The notes: generated by a model from the letters alone, not told the origin. Positions 7,940 through 17,491 are shown, numbered from the stretch's first letter. The stretch is 52,837 bases of DNA from Brevinematales bacterium (GCA_026417555.1 JAOADA010000009.1:276-53112), one strand, 5' to 3'. Program-made: numbers and translations.

Positions 7940-10227
7940 AAAGGCATGGGAAATGGTTTTTTTTGAGTCTCATTGGTCTTGCTTTTGTTACGGCTTCGAT
8001 GGACATTGTCTTGAGTGTGAATGTGGTAGGTTTTACGGTGCGGTTTTCTATGCTGGTCATGATGGTGATGATAGGAATCTTGGGGGTGTCTTTTCTTCGG
8101 GAACGTCGTCTTTTTCTTGTTCCTGGCATGGGGTGGCTTGTTCTCTTTGCGTTTCTCAATATGGTCTTTGCCCTGAACAGTAGTCTTTTGTCTCGGAGTT
8201 TTGGGTACGCGATCTGGCTTTGGATATATGTGTTTTGGGTGTTTTGTGTGGTCCAACTGAGTGCACCGTCTGATGAAGAGAAAGGGTCGGAAAAAAGTTT
8301 TTATCCTCACCTTTTGGTAGTGTATATGCTTTCTTTTTTGCCGGCCCTTGTCTTTGGATGGATACAATGGGTAGTTCCATCACTTGGTTGGATACGGGAG
8401 GGGCTTTGGCGAACGCAAGGGACTTTGGCTCTTTTTGGAGAGTATAGTCTTTATCGGGTGAATGGGTGGAACTATGAGCCGTCGTATTATGCAACCTACC
8501 TTGTTGTACTTCCTCCGCTTCTTTGGGTGTGGTTTCGACAGAGTCAGGGGATTCAGAGGCTGTGGGTGATGCTTTACCTTGTGTTTACCATGGTGATGAT
8601 AGGGCTTTCTACGTCCAGAATGGGGTGGCTTGCCTTGGGTATAGAGGGTATTGGTATTGGGGTGGGGGAAATTCTTGGGAGCCTACAAAAACGATGGGGG
8701 GGAAAAACTCTCCGTACCCTTGGTGTTGCTGGTATGATAATGGGAGGTCTAGGGGTGGTTGGGGGGATAGTGTTTTTGCCATGGCAGACTGTGCTTAAGA
8801 ATACTCTCCGCTGGTCCTATACAGAACGGATGGAAGGAATCCAGAATACCCTTGAGGTTGTGTTTCGTCATCCCGTGTTTGCCGTAAGTCTTGGTGGGGT
8901 GACTCCTGATATTGCTCTTTTCCGGGGGAATGTGGTTCCCCAGGGGAATAGTGATGTGAAGCCGTTTGAGGGGAGTTCTGTTCCACTGGAAATGCTTTCT
9001 GCAACAGGTGTTATTGGGGGGTTTGTGTTGGCTGGGTTAGGGGCTTCGCTTCTTTTTTTTGTGCTTGGGAGGTGGCGACATTTTTCAAAAGACCAAAAGA
9101 TGTGGTTTCTGGTGCTTGGTTGTGGATTTTTTCTCCAGATGTTTCTTTTGCTTTTCAATCAGAATATCCTTCGAGTGTATGTATGGAATCATCTTGCGGT
9201 GATGATGGGCTTTTTGGCCTGGAGTGGCGAGAGGCGTTCTCTTGATTCTCTTGAACTACCTCGGAAGGTTCTCTCCCCAGGAGTGAGTGTATATGCTAGT
9301 ATTTTTATCATGACAGCAATGGTGTTTGTCTTTGTATTTCAACCTCTTGGCGTAGAGATTCGAGGTGGGAAGATCAAGGGTCGATTTTTGACGCCACCAG
9401 AGTATGGGGTTGTTTGGTATGATACAGGAAGATGGTTGAAAAATGTGGAGGGGGAACCTCTTTTAGACAACATACGTTTTTCGGAGAGGTTACTTCTTGT
9501 GAACGAGAATGATACGTATATTTATACTTTTAGTTCCAACATGGTCTTTTCGCAAAGATATATAGAACCTCAAGAACAGAGTATAATATGGGAGAGGTTT
9601 TCTTTCCTCAAAAAACACACAAATCTTTCCCCTTACCTTCGTCTCCCTTTTGAGCGGCTGTATCATGAACTCTTTTTGCGAAATACTCTTTTTGTTTTTT
9701 CTTCTGAGGGGCTGAAAGAAGGATTAAATCGTTTGTTGGAAGATGGAGGCTTCTGGGTACAGATGGAACCAGAAATTCATCTTTCTGCCCTTACGAGGGC
9801 GTATCAAAAAAAGAAGGAAACAAAATACTTTGATCCTATCCGCTATCATAGGCTTCTTCTTGAGGATTGGTGTGTCTGGATCCCACGCAACCCTGAGGGC
9901 CATAAGATGGGGTTATGGCTCTTTGAGTTTGGGTATCCTTTGAGTCTTTCCGGAAAGCCCTTGGAAGAAATTCTTCAGATAGAGCAGATAGAACTTGATA
10001 CCACGTGGGGAAAGATAGTGTTGCCTTGGAAGCCAGATGTGTGGCTCGAGAGAGATACCCAGGAGAAACGTCTGAAGATGAGATGCTGGTTTTCTTGGTC
10101 GGGGAATCGATGGTATATTCAGGCACACTTTCTTCGGCTATGGTGGACCATTGCTACCGTTGGGGTTGGATTTGTGGTTATGGGGGTAGTGTGGTGGCTA
10201 ATAACAAAAAGAGAGGGAAAAGCATGA
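7936..10227 (+). CDS. O-antigen ligase/polymerase-like membrane protein with large C-terminal domain
   Basis: A 763-residue integral membrane protein. The first 470 residues hold about eleven hydrophobic segments, including the Wzy_C-like LSTSRMGWLALG region, a long loop and LSATGVIGGF, as in O-antigen ligases and polymerases. After a helix near residue 460 comes an extra region of about 250 mostly soluble residues, closed by a final helix near residues 730-755. Ordinary Wzy or WaaL proteins of 400-450 residues lack this. The GTG start overlaps the previous gene and the stop overlaps the next start as ATGA. Its role is probably polymerisation or ligation of lipid-linked glycan outside the inner membrane. 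Confidence 0.75.
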   Translation: MKRHGKWFFLSLIGLAFVTASMDIVLSVNVVGFTVRFSMLVMMVMIGILGVSFLRERRLFLVPGMGWLVLFAFLNMVFALNSSLLSRSFGYAIWLWIYVFWVFCVVQLSAPSDEEKGSEKSFYPHLLVVYMLSFLPALVFGWIQWVVPSLGWIREGLWRTQGTLALFGEYSLYRVNGWNYEPSYYATYLVVLPPLLWVWFRQSQGIQRLWVMLYLVFTMVMIGLSTSRMGWLALGIEGIGIGVGEILGSLQKRWGGKTLRTLGVAGMIMGGLGVVGGIVFLPWQTVLKNTLRWSYTERMEGIQNTLEVVFRHPVFAVSLGGVTPDIALFRGNVVPQGNSDVKPFEGSSVPLEMLSATGVIGGFVLAGLGASLLFFVLGRWRHFSKDQKMWFLVLGCGFFLQMFLLLFNQNILRVYVWNHLAVMMGFLAWSGERRSLDSLELPRKVLSPGVSVYASIFIMTAMVFVFVFQPLGVEIRGGKIKGRFLTPPEYGVVWYDTGRWLKNVEGEPLLDNIRFSERLLLVNENDTYIYTFSSNMVFSQRYIEPQEQSIIWERFSFLKKHTNLSPYLRLPFERLYHELFLRNTLFVFSSEGLKEGLNRLLEDGGFWVQMEPEIHLSALTRAYQKKKETKYFDPIRYHRLLLEDWCVWIPRNPEGHKMGLWLFEFGYPLSLSGKPLEEILQIEQIELDTTWGKIVLPWKPDVWLERDTQEKRLKMRCWFSWSGNRWYIQAHFLRLWWTIATVGVGFVVMGVVWWLITKREGKA

Positions 10228-11405
10228 GAATTCTTTATATCTGGCATGCGGCTGTGGAAAAGGAGTACCGCAAACTTGTGTGGAAGATGGCCGAGAAGGG
10301 ACATGAAGTACATCTCGTTACAGCTCATCGCTGGACGGAGAGTTCTCGTGATCAACGTTTCCAGAGACTTCCAGAGGACAGGTATATAACGACGTACCCT
10401 TTGTTGGTTATGTTCCGAAATCATATCCGAAGTTTTTTCTTTGTGAATATCCTTCGTATGGCAAAGATTCTTCTGGGAGTAAAACCAGAGGTTGTTTATC
10501 TTAAGGAGGAGCCTTACTCTTTTGCTGCCTGGCAATGGGTGTGGATGGTGAGGGTGTTTTCTCCACGTTCGGTGATTGTGGTGGAGAGTGATGAGAATCT
10601 TGAAGGAAAACACCCTTTTCTTTATCGGTGGATAGAGAGGTATGTTCTCTCTCGTATCCACGGAATGGCCTCTGTTCCAACAGCAGGCCTTGATCTTTAC
10701 AAGCGAAAGGGTTTTGTCGGCAAGCAGTTTAAGACTTCCTATTTTGTGAATACCGAGATTTTTTTCCCCCTTTCTCGAAAAGAAGCTAAAACTGTGTTTC
10801 CAGAGATTCGAGAGGAGAGTTTTGCTGTAGGGTATGTAGGACGAATTACCCCAGAGAAGGGATTGGATACGGTGATTGAGGCCTTAGGTATATTGAAAAA
10901 GAAGGGTTTGTTCTGCAATCTTTACTTACTAGGCAAAGTGGCCCAGGGATATAGAGAAGAGTTGGTACAACTGCTTCAGAGAGAAGGGGTAGAAGACAGG
11001 GTGTACTTTTTGGAGGCGAGACCCATGGAAAAGCTTGTTTTCTTTTACAATGCTATTGACGTCTTGGTACTTCCCTCAAAAAGTACCTCATGGTGGATTG
11101 AACAGTTTGGCCGAGTGATTGTAGAGGCTCAGGCGTGTGGAACTCCAGTAGTGGGTTCGAGTTCTGGGGAAATACCGATAGTTATTGGGGATGAGAGGAT
11201 GGTGTTTCCTGAGGGAGATAGCCAACAACTTGCAGACATTCTTGAGCGTTTTGTGAGGAAGGAATATGCTAAGGAAAGGCTAAGTGAGCATCTTGTTACT
11301 CAGGTGAAGGAACGATTTTCCCTTGAACAGGTAGCTGAAAATAAATTAACCATTATGGAGGAGATGTTACACCATCATGTGGTCAGAAAGGAAGCATATC
11401 ACTAA
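10224..11405 (+). CDS. GT4-family glycosyltransferase
   Basis: A 393-residue GT-B enzyme beginning MRILYIWHAA at an ATG that overlaps the preceding stop as ATGA. An in-frame earlier start at 10005 lies inside the previous gene and is not credible. The C-terminal Rossmann domain has VGYVGRITPEKGLDTVIEAL for donor phosphate contacts. The E-x7-E type motif is spread over EQFGRVIVEAQACGTPVV. It sits between the ligase/polymerase-like gene and another GT4 gene. The substrates are unknown. Confidence 0.88.
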   Translation: MRILYIWHAAVEKEYRKLVWKMAEKGHEVHLVTAHRWTESSRDQRFQRLPEDRYITTYPLLVMFRNHIRSFFFVNILRMAKILLGVKPEVVYLKEEPYSFAAWQWVWMVRVFSPRSVIVVESDENLEGKHPFLYRWIERYVLSRIHGMASVPTAGLDLYKRKGFVGKQFKTSYFVNTEIFFPLSRKEAKTVFPEIREESFAVGYVGRITPEKGLDTVIEALGILKKKGLFCNLYLLGKVAQGYREELVQLLQREGVEDRVYFLEARPMEKLVFFYNAIDVLVLPSKSTSWWIEQFGRVIVEAQACGTPVVGSSSGEIPIVIGDERMVFPEGDSQQLADILERFVRKEYAKERLSEHLVTQVKERFSLEQVAENKLTIMEEMLHHHVVRKEAYH

Positions 11406-12462
11406 AAAGCTTCATTTTGTATTTAGCAGTACCGAGAAGGCTCGAGGTGGTGGTACAACCCTTTGGCGATTTCTTCTGTCTTCTCCAGGGCGGGAGGTGT
11501 GGCTTCACTATTCTTCGTATGCTAAGTCCCTGTGGGAGGATGTGTCTCATCCCTTTCTTCACCATGTCGTTCACCAGGGATGGGGAACATATGAGCGTGC
11601 GCCTACCCCTTTCCCCTGGAAGAATACCAAAGGATTTCATTTCTCTTTGATTGAGAGGGGAGATGTGGTGGTTTTCGATAGTAGGGAAGCACTTCAGCAA
11701 TTGGCGCTTCCTCTTTCGAGAAAAGGGGCAAGGCTCTTTTGGCATATGCAGTCAAGAGAACGTGTTCTTAGGAAGAAACTCTGGATTGTTCCCTGGGATA
11801 TACGATGTTATCGACGCTTGAGTGGCATAGTGGCTATCAGTGAGTTTGTCAAACGCACGTTTGAGAAGGATCTGTTGTACCCCTGTCTTGGTCAAAGAAT
11901 TCCTTGTGAGGTTATTCCCAATGGGATTTCATCCACCTTTGAAAGAATAGAACCCACCCATGAGTATATTGTGTACTTTGGGAGGTATGAGGGGTATAAG
12001 CATCCTCTCTTTTTGGAAAAACTGGGATATGAGGTTCGGTATATTGGGGGAACGGGTGGGTGTGCGGTTCCGGTGGAGGTTCCCAAAGAAAAGGATTTGG
12101 GATGGATGAGCCCTCAGGAGGCAGCGAAATGGGGGGATATTTTTGTATTTCCCGCCATAGAGGAAGCCTTTGGGTTAGCCCTTGTAGAGATGATGTCGTA
12201 TGGTAAGATTGTGATAGCCTTTCGAAGCGGAGCTTTTCCAGAGATTATTGATGATGGTGTGGATGGGTTCTTGGTCGAGCCTTTTGATGTAAAGAAGACT
12301 CGAAAGATTATTGAGAGAATCCGCTTTTCATCGGAACTAAAACAGCGGATTTCGTCGGCGGCTCGGGAGAAGGCCAAACGGTATCGGGGTGAGGAATACC
12401 GCAAGCGCTTTTGGGAGAGTGTGGATAGGATGGTAAATGGCGAGTTTGGCAAGAAAGGCTAA
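11377..12462 (+). CDS. GT4-family glycosyltransferase, last gene of the plus-strand polysaccharide operon
   Basis: A 361-residue protein. STEKARGGGTTLWRF is an N-terminal glycine-rich loop. AISEFVKRTF, VIPNGI and YFGRYEGYKHP mark the linker and donor domain, and EEAFGLALVEMMSYGK gives the conserved acidic pair. It starts inside the previous gene (29-bp overlap) behind a GGAGGAGATG tract. Its TAA shares four bases with the stop of the convergent minus-strand GT2 gene, leaving no room for a separate terminator. It is probably a cytosolic or membrane-associated glycosyltransferase of unknown specificity. Confidence 0.85.
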   Translation: MWSERKHITKKLHFVFSSTEKARGGGTTLWRFLLSSPGREVWLHYSSYAKSLWEDVSHPFLHHVVHQGWGTYERAPTPFPWKNTKGFHFSLIERGDVVVFDSREALQQLALPLSRKGARLFWHMQSRERVLRKKLWIVPWDIRCYRRLSGIVAISEFVKRTFEKDLLYPCLGQRIPCEVIPNGISSTFERIEPTHEYIVYFGRYEGYKHPLFLEKLGYEVRYIGGTGGCAVPVEVPKEKDLGWMSPQEAAKWGDIFVFPAIEEAFGLALVEMMSYGKIVIAFRSGAFPEIIDDGVDGFLVEPFDVKKTRKIIERIRFSSELKQRISSAAREKAKRYRGEEYRKRFWESVDRMVNGEFGKKG

Positions 12463-13442
12463 AAGGTCTTGCCAAGCTTTCCCTTGAGACCATCTAAAAC
12501 GGCACGAATAATGAGGGGAAAGCGTTGAAAGAAGAGCTTGAGGTTAGTGAATCCTCCTAAAACTACCCGAAACCACCATAAGACCATGTTGAGAAGATAG
12601 ACAAGGTTATTGGTACGGAAAATGGCATGATAACAATAGGTGGCGTTTCGGATGTAGTAATAGATTTTGAGAGGGGATTGCTTTTCTTGAAAAAGCCAGA
12701 ATGTTGGGGAGGTATGTTCGTATGAGATGTCGATATCCTCAATCTTGGCTTCAGAGCATATGAATATAAAGCCGCCCTTTTGGGTGAGTCGAAAGGTGTA
12801 CTCAAGATCATCAACGTAGACAAAGAATTCTTCTTTTGGGTACCCAATAAGAGAGAGTATAGTCTTTGGGAAAAAAAATCCCCCATACGGAGCCATATCA
12901 ATTCGGGAAAGAGGGTGGAAAGAAGGCTCTTCTTTTCTAGGGAAAAGCTTTTTTAACTTAAAAAAGAGATTTTTTATCACATTTGTAGAAGCAAAGGCGT
13001 TGTATTTGTAGGAAAAATCACACCCATAGGAAATAAAATTGGTTTGTGGTTCAAAGAGTTTTCGATAACAGAGAAGAGCATAGGGGTAAGGAAAGTCTTT
13101 GAGGTACCGTGTGGCCGAAAATAATTTTTCAAGACAGCCTTTTTCTGGTACATTATCATCATCGAGGAGAAGAATATATTCACAATCAATATCCATGGCA
13201 ATTTTTTCAAGACCAGCCTTGTATCCTCCAGCTGAGCCTAAATTTTCTGAAAAAGAGAGAAGTGTGACATGCGAATGATTTCTTGCAAGTTCACGGAGTT
13301 TGGAAGCACTCTCCGGCGAAGAAGCATTGTCTACAATCACACAATGGTTCACGCCCTCTTCAAATGATCTTGTGATAACTTTTTCTACAAGATGGTATCG
13401 ATTACCATAGGTGACTGTGAGGACACACACCTTATTTTGCAC
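12459..13442 (-). CDS. GT2 glycosyltransferase, rhamnosyl/galactofuranosyl-transferase-like
   Basis: A 327-residue family 2 enzyme. VCVLTVTYGNR opens the fold, DNASS follows, and LLLDDDNVPE supplies the metal-binding acidic residues near residue 90. APYGGFFF and YVDDLEYTFRL are typical of WbbL/GlfT-type transferases, the latter carrying the catalytic acid. I chose GTG at 13442 because GGAGG lies about 6 bp upstream. A TTG at 13466 would give a longer overlap and has no such site. It overlaps the GT4 gene before it by 11 bp and is the last gene of the minus-strand operon. Confidence 0.85.
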   Translation of the reverse strand: MQNKVCVLTVTYGNRYHLVEKVITRSFEEGVNHCVIVDNASSPESASKLRELARNHSHVTLLSFSENLGSAGGYKAGLEKIAMDIDCEYILLLDDDNVPEKGCLEKLFSATRYLKDFPYPYALLCYRKLFEPQTNFISYGCDFSYKYNAFASTNVIKNLFFKLKKLFPRKEEPSFHPLSRIDMAPYGGFFFPKTILSLIGYPKEEFFVYVDDLEYTFRLTQKGGFIFICSEAKIEDIDISYEHTSPTFWLFQEKQSPLKIYYYIRNATYCYHAIFRTNNLVYLLNMVLWWFRVVLGGFTNLKLFFQRFPLIIRAVLDGLKGKLGKTF

Positions 13443-14532
13443 GGGATTCCTCCAAAGTTTCTTCAAACCAATGGATCATCTTTTCTGTACTTTTCTCCCA
13501 GGAGAAATTTTGTATGAAGTGGTGGGCAGCAGTGGCAAGTTTTAGTCTATAGTTTTTGTTTTCAAGAAGAATGCAGAGATTCTTGGCAAGAGCGTGTGGA
13601 TTTCTCACAGGGGAAAGAAGGGCATTTTCCTCGTGTATACAATAATCCTTGACTCCTCCAATGTCTGTAGAAACCACTGTGCATCCGCATGCCATGGCTT
13701 CCGCAGGAGGAAGATGCCACCCCTCTCCCCAGCTGGGACAGAGGTATATGGCTGAGCCGTTGTAGATATTTTCGACGAGGATTTTTTGTGGGGGATTGTG
13801 AAAATATTCTATCCATGAGGGGAGATCTTTTGGTCTGGGGGTTACGCCGAAAAGCACTGCTTGAACATTGGGATGAAGTTCTTTCACCTTTTGTAGGGCA
13901 GCAATACCATCTTTAGCCCCTTTCCATTCAAGGGGAGAGGAGAGCATGGCAATACGGGGAGGACGGTTTTCTATGGGGGTGACAAGCCTGAAAACCTTTG
14001 TATCGATGGCGTTTGGGATATGGCGAATCTCTTCTTTCGGAATATGGAGTTCCATGCCCTTTTCATAGAGCCATTTGGCGATGACGATTTTCTTGAGGGG
14101 AAGTTTCCAACTCTCGTCCACCTTTTCTTTTGGTCCTCCCCAGGTTTCGTAGTGTTGGATAAGGTAAAATTTTTGGCCTTTTGAGAGGGGATAATCATGC
14201 ACAAGAAAGGCGGTTTCCCACCACGTGGCTACAATGATATCGGCGTCAGGAATATACGCGGCTTGAGGTTCGGGGGTATAGAGCATCTGGACCCGTGGAT
14301 CAATGGCTTGCCATTGTGGAGGGGTGGGAAAACGAAAGAGAATGTGACGTTGGATTTTTTTGAGTATATGGAGAGGATGCAGGGATTTTTCTGGAAGGGG
14401 ATGAAGACGGTAGGGATGAATAACATACACGGTATGGCCTTTTTTTACCAGATGATTGGCATATTCATACACTACCCGAAATCCTCCACTTGGTTTCATC
14501 GGAAAGGTGGGAAGAAGAAAGGATATTCTCAT
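13432..14532 (-). CDS. GT4-family glycosyltransferase
   Basis: A 366-residue GT-B enzyme. The N-terminus, FLLPTFPMKPSGGFRVVYEYA, has the expected glycine loop. The C-terminal domain has MLSSPLEWKGAKDGI and PSWGEGWHLPPAEAMACGCTVV, in which the paired acidic residues and the ACG turn are conserved. Its ATG overlaps the stop of the upstream flippase gene as ATGA. It probably adds one residue of the lipid-linked repeat exported by that flippase. The sugar is unknown. Confidence 0.88.
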   Translation of the reverse strand: MRISFLLPTFPMKPSGGFRVVYEYANHLVKKGHTVYVIHPYRLHPLPEKSLHPLHILKKIQRHILFRFPTPPQWQAIDPRVQMLYTPEPQAAYIPDADIIVATWWETAFLVHDYPLSKGQKFYLIQHYETWGGPKEKVDESWKLPLKKIVIAKWLYEKGMELHIPKEEIRHIPNAIDTKVFRLVTPIENRPPRIAMLSSPLEWKGAKDGIAALQKVKELHPNVQAVLFGVTPRPKDLPSWIEYFHNPPQKILVENIYNGSAIYLCPSWGEGWHLPPAEAMACGCTVVSTDIGGVKDYCIHEENALLSPVRNPHALAKNLCILLENKNYRLKLATAAHHFIQNFSWEKSTEKMIHWFEETLEESRAK

Positions 14533-15833
14533 AGTGTACTCCTAGAGAAAAATTTGGTTTTCAAGAGATAGACAAACATCTGGATGGCGATCAAGGCTTC
14601 AGTGAAAAGAAGAACACCTGCCATAGCAGGGAGTTGGAAAAAGGGAAGCAAAAGAAGAGCGAGAACAAGACAAAGGATACTTGAACTTCCTATAACCAGA
14701 GTAAACACTCTGTTTTTTTTCAGGGGCAGAAGAGTTTGACTCCCCCACACCGTACTGATACCGACAAAGAAGGGAATGAGACTCATGATACGAAGAAGGG
14801 GGATGGAGGGCTGATATTGATTTCCGAGAACAAGAAGCACAAGAGGTTCTGCTCCGATAAAAATGGTAAGCGATATAACAAAGGTGATACCTCCAACAAT
14901 GAGGGAAAGTTTTTTAATGAGATGGGGAAAATGCTCTCGCTGGTGGTGAGCACGGTGACTAAGGAAGGGGTAAAAAGCCCCAGAAAGGGGATTGAGCATA
15001 GTTTTGATGATGTCAATGATTTTTTGAGCCCCGTAGAAATACCCAACCTGTTCCCTGGGGACATAAAAACTCAAGAGAAGTGGAGCCGATATCATATAGA
15101 GACTACTAATAAGGGATGAAACAAAAAGATACCAACTGTCTTTGAGGAGGGTTTTAAGAAGATTTTTCGAGGGCTTCACCCATCGGATACCGAAAACCCG
15201 ATACACAATCCACAGACTGAGGAACCCGCTGACGATGAAACCCATCCCTTGAAAGAAGGGTACCAAAAGGTAATCGCTTTGTGTTCTCACAAAGAGAAAG
15301 ATAGCCAGGGTGAAAAGCGTTTTGGCTAGAATATTGAGAAAGGTAACATATTTCATCTGTTCCATACCCTGAAAAAACCATGTAGGGAAAAGTACTTGTC
15401 CTATAGTAAGTCCAAAAGTAAAGACAAAGAGCCAAAATTCCTGACGATAACCAGGGACAACGGAGACAATACCCAAAAGAATAAGAAACGATACCAGGGT
15501 AAAGACAAGTTTGATCAACATAACGGCACTAAATATCTCTGTAACCTTCTCTTTATTTTCTCTAAAAACAGCAATTTCCCTGGTAGCGGTGAATCCAAAG
15601 CCAAAATCTACCAAAGGATTGAAGTACGCCACAAGAGAGGAGGCAATGGCAAGGGTGCCAAAAAGACCAGGTCCAAGGACACGGCTGAGATAGGGAAACG
15701 TGAGAAGAGGGAGAAGGTAGTTCGCTCCCTGGAGAAGAGAGAGAAAGAAAAAATTACTCATCACGCGTCTTTTTTCTTCATGGACAAAGAGTGAAGTAGT
15801 AAAATTCCGGATAGAGTGAAAAAGACTTTTCAT
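14529..15833 (-). CDS. Wzx-like polysaccharide flippase
   Basis: A 434-residue membrane protein with about twelve hydrophobic helices. The N-terminal FFLSLLQGANYLLPLLTFPYLSRVLG is the classic start of the polysaccharide-transporter family, and FNPLVDFGFGFTATRE follows. It should flip undecaprenyl-linked repeat units across the inner membrane. I chose ATG 15833 because it overlaps the preceding stop as ATGA; an earlier in-frame start at 15881 would lie inside the GT4 gene. No chain-length gene accompanies it on this strand. The ligase/polymerase-like gene of the opposite operon may serve the same polymer. Confidence 0.9.
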   Translation of the reverse strand: MKSLFHSIRNFTTSLFVHEEKRRVMSNFFFLSLLQGANYLLPLLTFPYLSRVLGPGLFGTLAIASSLVAYFNPLVDFGFGFTATREIAVFRENKEKVTEIFSAVMLIKLVFTLVSFLILLGIVSVVPGYRQEFWLFVFTFGLTIGQVLFPTWFFQGMEQMKYVTFLNILAKTLFTLAIFLFVRTQSDYLLVPFFQGMGFIVSGFLSLWIVYRVFGIRWVKPSKNLLKTLLKDSWYLFVSSLISSLYMISAPLLLSFYVPREQVGYFYGAQKIIDIIKTMLNPLSGAFYPFLSHRAHHQREHFPHLIKKLSLIVGGITFVISLTIFIGAEPLVLLVLGNQYQPSIPLLRIMSLIPFFVGISTVWGSQTLLPLKKNRVFTLVIGSSSILCLVLALLLLPFFQLPAMAGVLLFTEALIAIQMFVYLLKTKFFSRSTL

Positions 15834-16918
15834 GAGATTTCCCCAAGTGTTTTCACAAAGGCTTTCCCTGCTTTTTCCCACGAGAGTTCTTTTCCCTTTC
15901 TGAAGGTGAGTGGGGATGGGTTCTTTTCGATGAGGGTGGTGAGAAAAGAGGCGATCTTCTCTGGGGCATGAGAGAAGTCACACAACCACAAGTTTTCAAA
16001 AACCTTTTCTAGTTCTCGAAACACAGGAATATCGTTGGCCACAACAGGAGCTTTTCCCTCGGCCTCGAGTAAGGGAAGCCCGAATCCCTCGTAGAGAGAG
16101 GGAAAGATAAAAAGCCGACAAGCCTTGAAATAGGCAATAAGGTCTTCATCTGAAAGATACCCCGTAAGGATAACTTTCTCCCGGAGAGCAGAGTTATCAA
16201 GATAACGAAAAACGTGGTGATTTTTCCATCCCTGTGGGCCCGTGATCACAAGTCGATATTCTTCATATCCTGGGAAAAGCACAAGTTTCTCAAAAACCTT
16301 GAGAAGAGCAAGTATATTCTTTCGAGGTTCGAGGGAACCAAGGGTGAAGAGAAAGGGAAAGGTATAGGGACAAGTGGCCGAGGTGGTATCGGGCAGACTT
16401 TTCCCCTCGTAGATGACGGTGGTTTTACCCTTGGCATTAGGGTAATATCGAATGAGATCCTCTTCTGTGGTATGCGAAACACAGAGAATTCTCTTTGCCT
16501 GTCGAACACTCATAGAGGCAAGAAGGGTGTTGAGAAGACGGTTTACCATTCGCATAGACGAGGGAGCTTTTTTCCATACCACATCATGCCATGTAACGAG
16601 AGAGAAAAGACGAGACGTTTTGAGAGGGAGGGTATGTTGGGTTCCCCAAAGGATTTGACAACGGTGTTTTTTGGCCAGCGTGGGAGCTCGCCAAAGAAAC
16701 CACAGGGTTCCAGGGAGAAAGGAAAACCGTGTATCTACTACCTTGATGATGGGAAGATTTTCTGGTACTGGAAAATCCTTGTGAGCAATCAAAACCAAAG
16801 AGACCTCGGGGATCTTGGCAAGGGCAGAGATCATCTCGTATGTGTATCGTGTGATTCCCCCCTTGTGAAGGAGTGGGCGGGCATCCACACAGACCCGAAG
16901 AGGATACTTACTTTCCAT
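15830..16918 (-). CDS. GT4-family glycosyltransferase
   Basis: A 362-residue GT-B protein. CVDARPLLHKGGITRYTYEM near the start is the WsaF/mannosyltransferase-type acceptor loop. Later segments are VTWHDVVW, LCVSHTTEEDL, FTLGSLEPRKNILALL and FPSLYEGFGLPLLEAEGKAPVV. The ATG at 16918 overlaps the end of lspA by 11 bp. A longer reading from 17011 would run deep into lspA and adds no conserved sequence. It is the second gene of the minus-strand operon, followed directly by the flippase. Confidence 0.88.
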   Translation of the reverse strand: MESKYPLRVCVDARPLLHKGGITRYTYEMISALAKIPEVSLVLIAHKDFPVPENLPIIKVVDTRFSFLPGTLWFLWRAPTLAKKHRCQILWGTQHTLPLKTSRLFSLVTWHDVVWKKAPSSMRMVNRLLNTLLASMSVRQAKRILCVSHTTEEDLIRYYPNAKGKTTVIYEGKSLPDTTSATCPYTFPFLFTLGSLEPRKNILALLKVFEKLVLFPGYEEYRLVITGPQGWKNHHVFRYLDNSALREKVILTGYLSDEDLIAYFKACRLFIFPSLYEGFGLPLLEAEGKAPVVANDIPVFRELEKVFENLWLCDFSHAPEKIASFLTTLIEKNPSPLTFRKGKELSWEKAGKAFVKTLGEIS

Positions 16919-17435
16919 CAGGGGAGACCTCTTTTGAGGAGGCTTTATGCTCTTTTCCTCCCCAGAGTATGAGAATGATAGCCCCAAAGGTGATCCAGAG
17001 ATCAGCGACATTCAAGATACCCGTACGAAAAACAGGACCAATCCCAAAGTTCATGAAATCAATAACCCTGCCGTTATAGAGGATCCTGTCGAGAAGATTA
17101 CTTATGCCTCCACCTACAATGGAAGCCATGGTGAGGACATGAAGAAGAGAAGGGTTTTTCTCTCGGAGAAAAAGACCAAAAACAAAGACCACTAAAAGCA
17201 GGGTGGGGAAAATCACCAACACCCACGTTCGTATAACGGGAGGAAGACTGGCACCCAATCCCAAGAAAGCCCCTTCGTTTTCTGCATAGAGAAGGACAAA
17301 AATGTCTCCGACAACATGGAAGACCTCTCCAGGGGCGAGATACGCTTTAGCTAAGGCTTTCGTGAGTTGATCAGTGGCGAGAGCAAGAAGCACCACCACT
17401 CCAAATATGGCTATGTGCCATGGGCGTTTATGCAT
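16908..17435 (-). CDS. lspA: Prolipoprotein signal peptidase II
   Basis: An inner-membrane aspartic protease of 175 residues that cleaves lipoprotein signal peptides after lipidation. TDQLTK (21-26), AENEGAF (51-57), GGGISNLLDR (108-117), VIDF with catalytic Asp126 and LNVADL with catalytic Asp145 are all present, with four membrane helices. The ATG at 17435 follows AAGGAG with good spacing. An upstream start at 17597 would add 54 low-complexity residues and overlap the promoter. The gene heads an operon of polysaccharide genes. Many lipoproteins in this window would be its substrates. Confidence 0.95.
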   Translation of the reverse strand: MHKRPWHIAIFGVVVLLALATDQLTKALAKAYLAPGEVFHVVGDIFVLLYAENEGAFLGLGASLPPVIRTWVLVIFPTLLLVVFVFGLFLREKNPSLLHVLTMASIVGGGISNLLDRILYNGRVIDFMNFGIGPVFRTGILNVADLWITFGAIILILWGGKEHKASSKEVSPDGK

Positions 17436-17462
17436 GAAAACTCCTTGAAAAAGATAGGTAAT

Positions 17463-17491
17463 ATTATACCAGGTTCTCAGAAAGATGTCAA
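17463..17491 (-). promoter_or_regulatory. Consensus sigma70 promoter for the lspA-polysaccharide operon
   Basis: On the minus strand, TTGACA (17491-17486) and TATAAT (17468-17463) are both perfect consensus with a 17-bp spacer. The start codon lies about 28 bp downstream of the -10 element. This is the strongest promoter match in the window. Confidence 0.85.

Noticed and set aside
16918-17011. A longer N-terminus for the minus-strand GT4 protein
   Set aside because: It would overlap the conserved C-terminal part of lspA by more than 100 bp. The ATG at 16918 fits the conserved start of the family.
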